This document shows positions 60,348 through 64,000 of a stretch of DNA of 64,000 nt, one piece after another. A program made the translations under genes and the position numbers. The DNA comes from Deltaproteobacteria bacterium (GTDB lineage: Bacteria > Myxococcota > XYA12-FULL-58-9), in NCBI GenBank assembly GCA_016218825.1, contig JACRCV010000091.1, forward strand, positions 124,001-188,000, in the 5' to 3' direction. The stretch's first letter is position 1. Each line of letters starts with the position of its first letter. Below the pieces are notes generated by a model, which saw only the letters and a list, made by a program, of their open reading frames with translations, was not told the DNA's origin and made no database searches.

Positions 60348-61999
60348 TGCAGGCGCTCGCTGACTCGCAGCCGCAAGCCGTCGGGCTCGGCGCTCACCGC
60401 GAAGGCGACGTCGCCGAGCGTCCGCAAGATCTCGACCAACGCGCCGAACACCGCCTCGACCCCCATCCCCGAGACCTTGCCGCCCCCCACCGGCATCGTC
60501 ATCGCGGCGTCGGCGATGCCGCCGAGGCGCAACAGCAGCACCGAGGCGCCGCTCTCGTCGACGAACGCCTTGGCGACCGACGACGCCAGCCGGCCCTCGA
60601 GCGCGCTCTTGCCGGCGGCCAACAGCTTCAAGGTCGCGTCGAGACGGCCGGTGCCGGCCGCGTAGACGTAACGCCCGCCGACGACCGTCCAGCCGAGCTT
60701 GGGCTCCTTGACGTCGGGCTCGAACACCGTCGCCTTGGTCCCGCCGACGTCGGCGACCCGGGTGCGGATGCGCACGCCGCGCTCCTGCAAGGTGTGCTGC
60801 GAACGGCCGAGGAGGGCGCTGAACGCCTTGGGGTCGGCGAGGTCCGCGATCACCGCGACCTGGATCAGATCGACAAACGCCGCGAGGTCGCGCCGCGCCT
60901 TGAGCCGCTGCGGCAGCTCCCTGAGGCTCCCGAGGCTCAACGCGACGCTGAGCGGTCCCGCCAACCCGGGCAGGACCTCGCGCTCCGGATCGATGCCGGT
61001 CGCTTCGGCGAGCGGCTTCAGGCCGCGGCTGATGAGCTCGGCGAAGAACGGCTGCCTCTGCAAGAGCGCGATGAAGTCGGCCTTGGCGCTCGCGGACAAC
61101 AGCACGACGACGGCCTCCGGATCGACGCGCGACAGCAGGCCGGCGACCGGCGCCGCCTTCAGGGCGGCGTCGAGCCCGGGCACGCTCAAACCCAGGAAGG
61201 TGTCGCTCTGAACGCCGGCCCCGTCCAGCGTGACCGCGGTCATCGCGCCCGAGAGCGGTGCCTTGGCGGCGGCGAGGGCGTCGGCGACCTGACCGCGCAC
61301 GAAGATCGAGAGCGGCGCCGCCGGGACCTTGCGCGCCAACTGCAGGTAGACCGGATCGGCGCGCAGTGACGGCGGCGGTTGCTGGCGCGCGAAGCCCTGC
61401 CAGCGCTCGAGGGCGTGGGTCAGCGACGCGTGGCCGGCGTCACGCGCCAGGATCGCGAAGCGGCCGACGAAGCACCAGTGAAACGCCGGCACCAGCTCGT
61501 CGCCGAAGGGCCGGCCGGCGGTGCGCACCTTGACGCCCGCGACCGTGGCCTCGCGGTAGCGGTTGGCGCCGTCCACCTTCTCGATGATCTCCTCGAGCTT
61601 GGTCTCGAAGGCCTCGCGATTCGCGACCCCGATCGCGAACAGCGGTTCGGAGCCGCCGGCCTCTTCGAAGATCAGCGCGCCGTCTTTGGCGCTCAACCCG
61701 GAGCCCTGATACGCCTGCAGATCCAGAGGATCGAGGCCGACCTGGCCCTTGAGGCTCTCCCGGAATCGCCGCACCGCCTCTTTGCCGCCGGTCTTGGTGG
61801 CGCGGGTCAGGAACTGCCCCACGCCGCCGACCAACTGGCCGGTGTCGGGGACATAGGCGACCATGCGGGCGTCGGGCGCGGCGAGATCGAGGACCGACCC
61901 CGGGCCCGGCTCCTCCCGACAGCCGCGACACGAGATCAGGCACGACAGCAAGACCAAACCACAGGCGATGAGCTGGCGGCGCATGCCCTCTCGTACCAT
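60344..61999 (-). CDS. Lipoprotein with DUF3352-like character, first gene of the transporter cassette
   Basis: A 551-residue exported lipoprotein: the signal (LIACGLVLLSCLISC) ends in a cysteine, and MVREGM or the inner ATG at 61984 may be the start. The rest is repeated alpha/beta segments (DARMVAYVPDTGQLVGGVG, DGALIFEEAGGSEPLFAIGVANR, GVGVANREAFETKLEEIIE-like) in the style of DUF3352, though this is by impression. Its stop overlaps the ATPase start, so it may be the substrate-binding or periplasmic partner of the transporter. Confidence 0.78.
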   Translation of the reverse strand: MVREGMRRQLIACGLVLLSCLISCRGCREEPGPGSVLDLAAPDARMVAYVPDTGQLVGGVGQFLTRATKTGGKEAVRRFRESLKGQVGLDPLDLQAYQGSGLSAKDGALIFEEAGGSEPLFAIGVANREAFETKLEEIIEKVDGANRYREATVAGVKVRTAGRPFGDELVPAFHWCFVGRFAILARDAGHASLTHALERWQGFARQQPPPSLRADPVYLQLARKVPAAPLSIFVRGQVADALAAAKAPLSGAMTAVTLDGAGVQSDTFLGLSVPGLDAALKAAPVAGLLSRVDPEAVVVLLSASAKADFIALLQRQPFFAELISRGLKPLAEATGIDPEREVLPGLAGPLSVALSLGSLRELPQRLKARRDLAAFVDLIQVAVIADLADPKAFSALLGRSQHTLQERGVRIRTRVADVGGTKATVFEPDVKEPKLGWTVVGGRYVYAAGTGRLDATLKLLAAGKSALEGRLASSVAKAFVDESGASVLLLRLGGIADAAMTMPVGGGKVSGMGVEAVFGALVEILRTLGDVAFAVSAEPDGLRLRVSERLQ

Positions 62000-62052
62000 A
62001 CAACCCCCGCCGGAGGGGAACCCCGCTGCAGAGCGGCGCGGGGTGCCGGAGC

Positions 62053-63693
62053 TCAGCGGCTGACCAGCACCCGTCGCCGCGCGATCACGCGGCCGTTGCC
62101 GTCGGTGTCGGTGGCGCGGATCTCCAGCAGGTGCTGGCAGGCGCTGAGCCGCGTGGTGTCGAGGGTGCCCGCGAAGCCGACGTTCGGGCAACCGGCGTAG
62201 CCCGGCCACACCAGGCAGACGTCGCCTCGGGCGCTGCCGTACGTGAGCCCGGTGACCGGCGTGCCGTCGACGGCGAGCGAAACCGCGGTGACGCCGATGT
62301 TGTCCAAGGCCCAACCAGCGATATTGGCCTGGCCGCTGAGGGTGGCATCGGCGCCGGGGCTATCGAGCGTGCCGAAGGGCGGCAGGTGGGTGTCGAGCCA
62401 CGCGGCCTCGGCGGTGATCGTCGCCTGACTGCCGATCAGCAGGTAGGACCGCGCCCGGACCACGCCGCTCGCCGGCAACCCGAACCGGAAGCTCGGGCGG
62501 AAGTTGTTGAAGGGGAGACTTCGGTTCTGCCAGGCCTGGATCGAGGTCAGGCGGTTCTCGGTGTAGAGGCCGACGCCGTAGTTGAGCGCGCCGTTCTGCA
62601 ACATCGCGAAGCCGCCCGGGCTCGAGAAGTTCTTGTAGAAGAAGCCGTCGTTCCCCGGTTGGTCGATGCTGATCTCGGTGCCCGCCGAGTCGAACATGCG
62701 CCACAGATCTTGCGTCCCGCCGCCGCCGTTCGCGGTGTAGACCGTGGGCATCTCCTGATTGGTCGGAGCGTGGTCGACCGCGGCGAGGTTCGTGAGGACG
62801 TACGCCAGCTGCACCACGTGCCTCTTGACGAAGCTCAGCTTCTGCACCACACGGACATCGGCGCGCCGGCGGCGCAGGGCGCTGTCGCCGCAGACGTCGC
62901 GCACGCAATCGGTGCGATCCCACGTCGGGTTCCAGAACAACGGGCGGGTGGTGACGCTCAAGACGCCGCCGCTGAAGGTCACCGCGTCGACGCCGGAGCC
63001 GACGTTGCAGCGGTTGCCCCCCTGCACCGGATCCCAGCCGAGATAGGCGATCGACACCGGACAGTCGCTCGCGGTGGTGGCGCAGCCGGCGTTCCAGGCG
63101 CAGTTCTGCATGGCGCGGTCCGGATCGTAGAACGCCACCTGAACTTCACGGCCGGTGTCGTTGGCGTCGATGGTGTTCGCGGCGTTCACGCCCGGGCCGC
63201 TGCTACCGGCAAGGCCGTAGTAGATGATGCTGCCCCCCCAGTCGCGGCGCACCCCGACCTTGAGGTAGTCGGCGTTGTCGTAGAGATAGTCGTCCTGAAA
63301 GCCGTTGACCGTGGTGACCTCGTGACGACCGGCCGGCGACTCCCCCGGGAGCGGGTCGGGATCGACCGCGGCCGGGGTGGCCACCGGCGAGCAAGGGGCA
63401 CACGAGCCGTTGTCCGGGAACGTGCAGTGGCCCTGGTCGCAGAGGTTGTCGGTGCACGGATCGGCGTCGTCACAGACGCCACAACCGCCGTCGGCGTCGC
63501 TCGCGCTCGCCGGGTCGGTCGATAGCGCGTCGCCCGCGGGGCCGCCGGGGTCGCCGTCGCCTCGCCGATCGCCGGCGTCGCGCGCCGGCGCGAGATCGCT
63601 CGGCGGCCGCGCGCCCTGCGGATTGGCGGTGCAAGCGAGCACCGCACCCCATGAGACGGCGACGACGAAAGGAGCGCGACGGGCGGCTTTCAT
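62053..63693 (-). CDS. Secreted lipoprotein with Ig-like C-terminal domain
   Basis: A 546-residue lipoprotein (WGAVLACTAN). Residues ~30-110 are low-complexity then Cys-rich (CGVCDDADPCTDNLCDQGHC). The middle ~300 residues form an unrecognised domain with NGFQDDYLYDNADYLKVGV and WGGSIIYYGLAG, perhaps a galactose-mutarotase-like beta-sandwich, but not shown. The last ~100 residues are a bacterial Ig-like domain of the type GTLDSPGADATLSG..WALDNIG (often a C-terminal spacer). Surface location is inferred. Confidence 0.75.
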   Translation of the reverse strand: MKAARRAPFVVAVSWGAVLACTANPQGARPPSDLAPARDAGDRRGDGDPGGPAGDALSTDPASASDADGGCGVCDDADPCTDNLCDQGHCTFPDNGSCAPCSPVATPAAVDPDPLPGESPAGRHEVTTVNGFQDDYLYDNADYLKVGVRRDWGGSIIYYGLAGSSGPGVNAANTIDANDTGREVQVAFYDPDRAMQNCAWNAGCATTASDCPVSIAYLGWDPVQGGNRCNVGSGVDAVTFSGGVLSVTTRPLFWNPTWDRTDCVRDVCGDSALRRRRADVRVVQKLSFVKRHVVQLAYVLTNLAAVDHAPTNQEMPTVYTANGGGGTQDLWRMFDSAGTEISIDQPGNDGFFYKNFSSPGGFAMLQNGALNYGVGLYTENRLTSIQAWQNRSLPFNNFRPSFRFGLPASGVVRARSYLLIGSQATITAEAAWLDTHLPPFGTLDSPGADATLSGQANIAGWALDNIGVTAVSLAVDGTPVTGLTYGSARGDVCLVWPGYAGCPNVGFAGTLDTTRLSACQHLLEIRATDTDGNGRVIARRRVLVSR

Positions 63694-63778
63694 TCACAAA
63701 CGAGTATGCCAGGTTTTCAAGCCAAGAGTCCCGCGACGAACGCGACCGACACGGGGCGGGGACCAGATCTTGATGCGC

Positions 63779-63800
63779 CCCTCCCGATGAGTCCGGGAGG
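63779..63800. terminator. Hairpin after the LuxR-type gene
   Basis: A perfect 7-bp stem (CCTCCCG / CGGGAGG) with an 8-base loop, 58 bases past the stop of the minus-strand regulator and before the lipoprotein gene's 5' region. Terminator role inferred; no U-tract. Confidence 0.4.
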
Positions 63801-63857
63801 TAGCTGATCACAGGCGGGCGCGGGCGTCGATCCTGCTTCGTTATCCTGATCGGCGCT

Positions 63858-64000
63858 CTAGCGCTCGGTGGTTCGCTCGCGGGCGGCCGGCTCGGATTGG
63901 ATCCACATGAAGGCCTGCTGATGCAGCTCGGTGCCGCTGCCGAGGTTTAGCTTGCGTTTGATGTTCTCGCGGTGTGCGTGCACGGTCTTGATGCTGAGGT
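63858..64000 (-). CDS. LuxR-family response regulator, C-terminal fragment
   Basis: Only the last 47 codons are in the window. They encode the second half of a LuxR/NarL/FixJ-type HTH: LSIKTVHAHRENIKRKLNL, followed by GSGTELHQQAFMWIQSEP and the stop. This is the recognition helix (SIKTVHAHR) of a DNA-binding regulator. The N-terminal receiver or sensor part lies outside to the right. Confidence 0.88.
   Translation of the reverse strand, partial: LSIKTVHAHRENIKRKLNLGSGTELHQQAFMWIQSEPAARERTTER

Overview
The window is very GC-rich, densely packed DNA from a Gram-negative bacterium that resembles a myxobacterium (Myxococcota, former Deltaproteobacteria). The basis is the gene content: many secreted lipoproteins, MopE-type DNDCDG repeats, PEGA domains, a GYF/AgmX-like protein, a PilZ protein, an alpha-2-macroglobulin, a long PAS histidine kinase fused to a receiver, and outer-membrane barrel proteins. 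The species cannot be named from this sequence. No rRNA, tRNA, CRISPR array, intact insertion sequence or prophage was seen.

Layout. 1-11 kb: envelope genes. Two paralogous MopE-repeat proteins lie on either side of a large Ig-like protein that is split by an in-frame TAG; small lipoprotein, barrel and PilZ genes follow. 11-18 kb: a metabolic block on the minus strand in the order lysine-ketoglutarate reductase, saccharopine dehydrogenase, dapB, folK, with queE just upstream. On the plus strand are a deoxynucleoside kinase and a lysine-6-dehydrogenase-like gene. 18-20.3 kb: a small conserved gene, then an ABC-type ATPase overlapping a small basic partner gene. This is the best candidate for an uncharacterised (possibly defence-type) module. 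20.3-30 kb: barrel protein, two very large orphan lipoproteins (one an internal triplication), a sensor kinase-receiver hybrid and an unknown helical protein. 30-36.4 kb: a long minus-strand run with tight gaps: tiny basic protein, secreted PIMT, acpP, glyA, UbiB-family kinase, MlaF-like ATPase, mutY. 36.5-42.6 kb: plus strand with S46 peptidase, deoxyinosine glycosylase, three small unknown genes, an Fpg/Nei glycosylase and an AmrS radical SAM enzyme. 42.6-56.4 kb: minus-strand envelope genes (Cys-rich repeat lipoprotein, ferredoxin, a PEGA operon, alkaline phosphatase, alpha-2-macroglobulin). 56.5-64 kb: HD phosphohydrolase, GYF/AgmX-like protein, an overlapping lipoprotein-ATPase-permease cassette, a secreted Ig-domain lipoprotein and the 3' end of a LuxR-type regulator.

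How the genes work together. The lysine block suggests degradation of lysine through saccharopine by a eukaryote-like (AASS-like) enzyme pair in one transcription unit with a lysine-biosynthesis gene. Three DNA glycosylases (MutY, deoxyinosine glycosylase, Fpg/Nei) fall within 11 kb. Several overlapping stop/start codons (ATGA, GTGA, TGATG) mark translationally coupled sets: ATPase with partner, UbiB with ABC ATPase, alpha-2-macroglobulin with phosphatase, PEGA protein with lipoprotein, and the MacB-like cassette. Functions are assigned by reading motifs; no database search was run.
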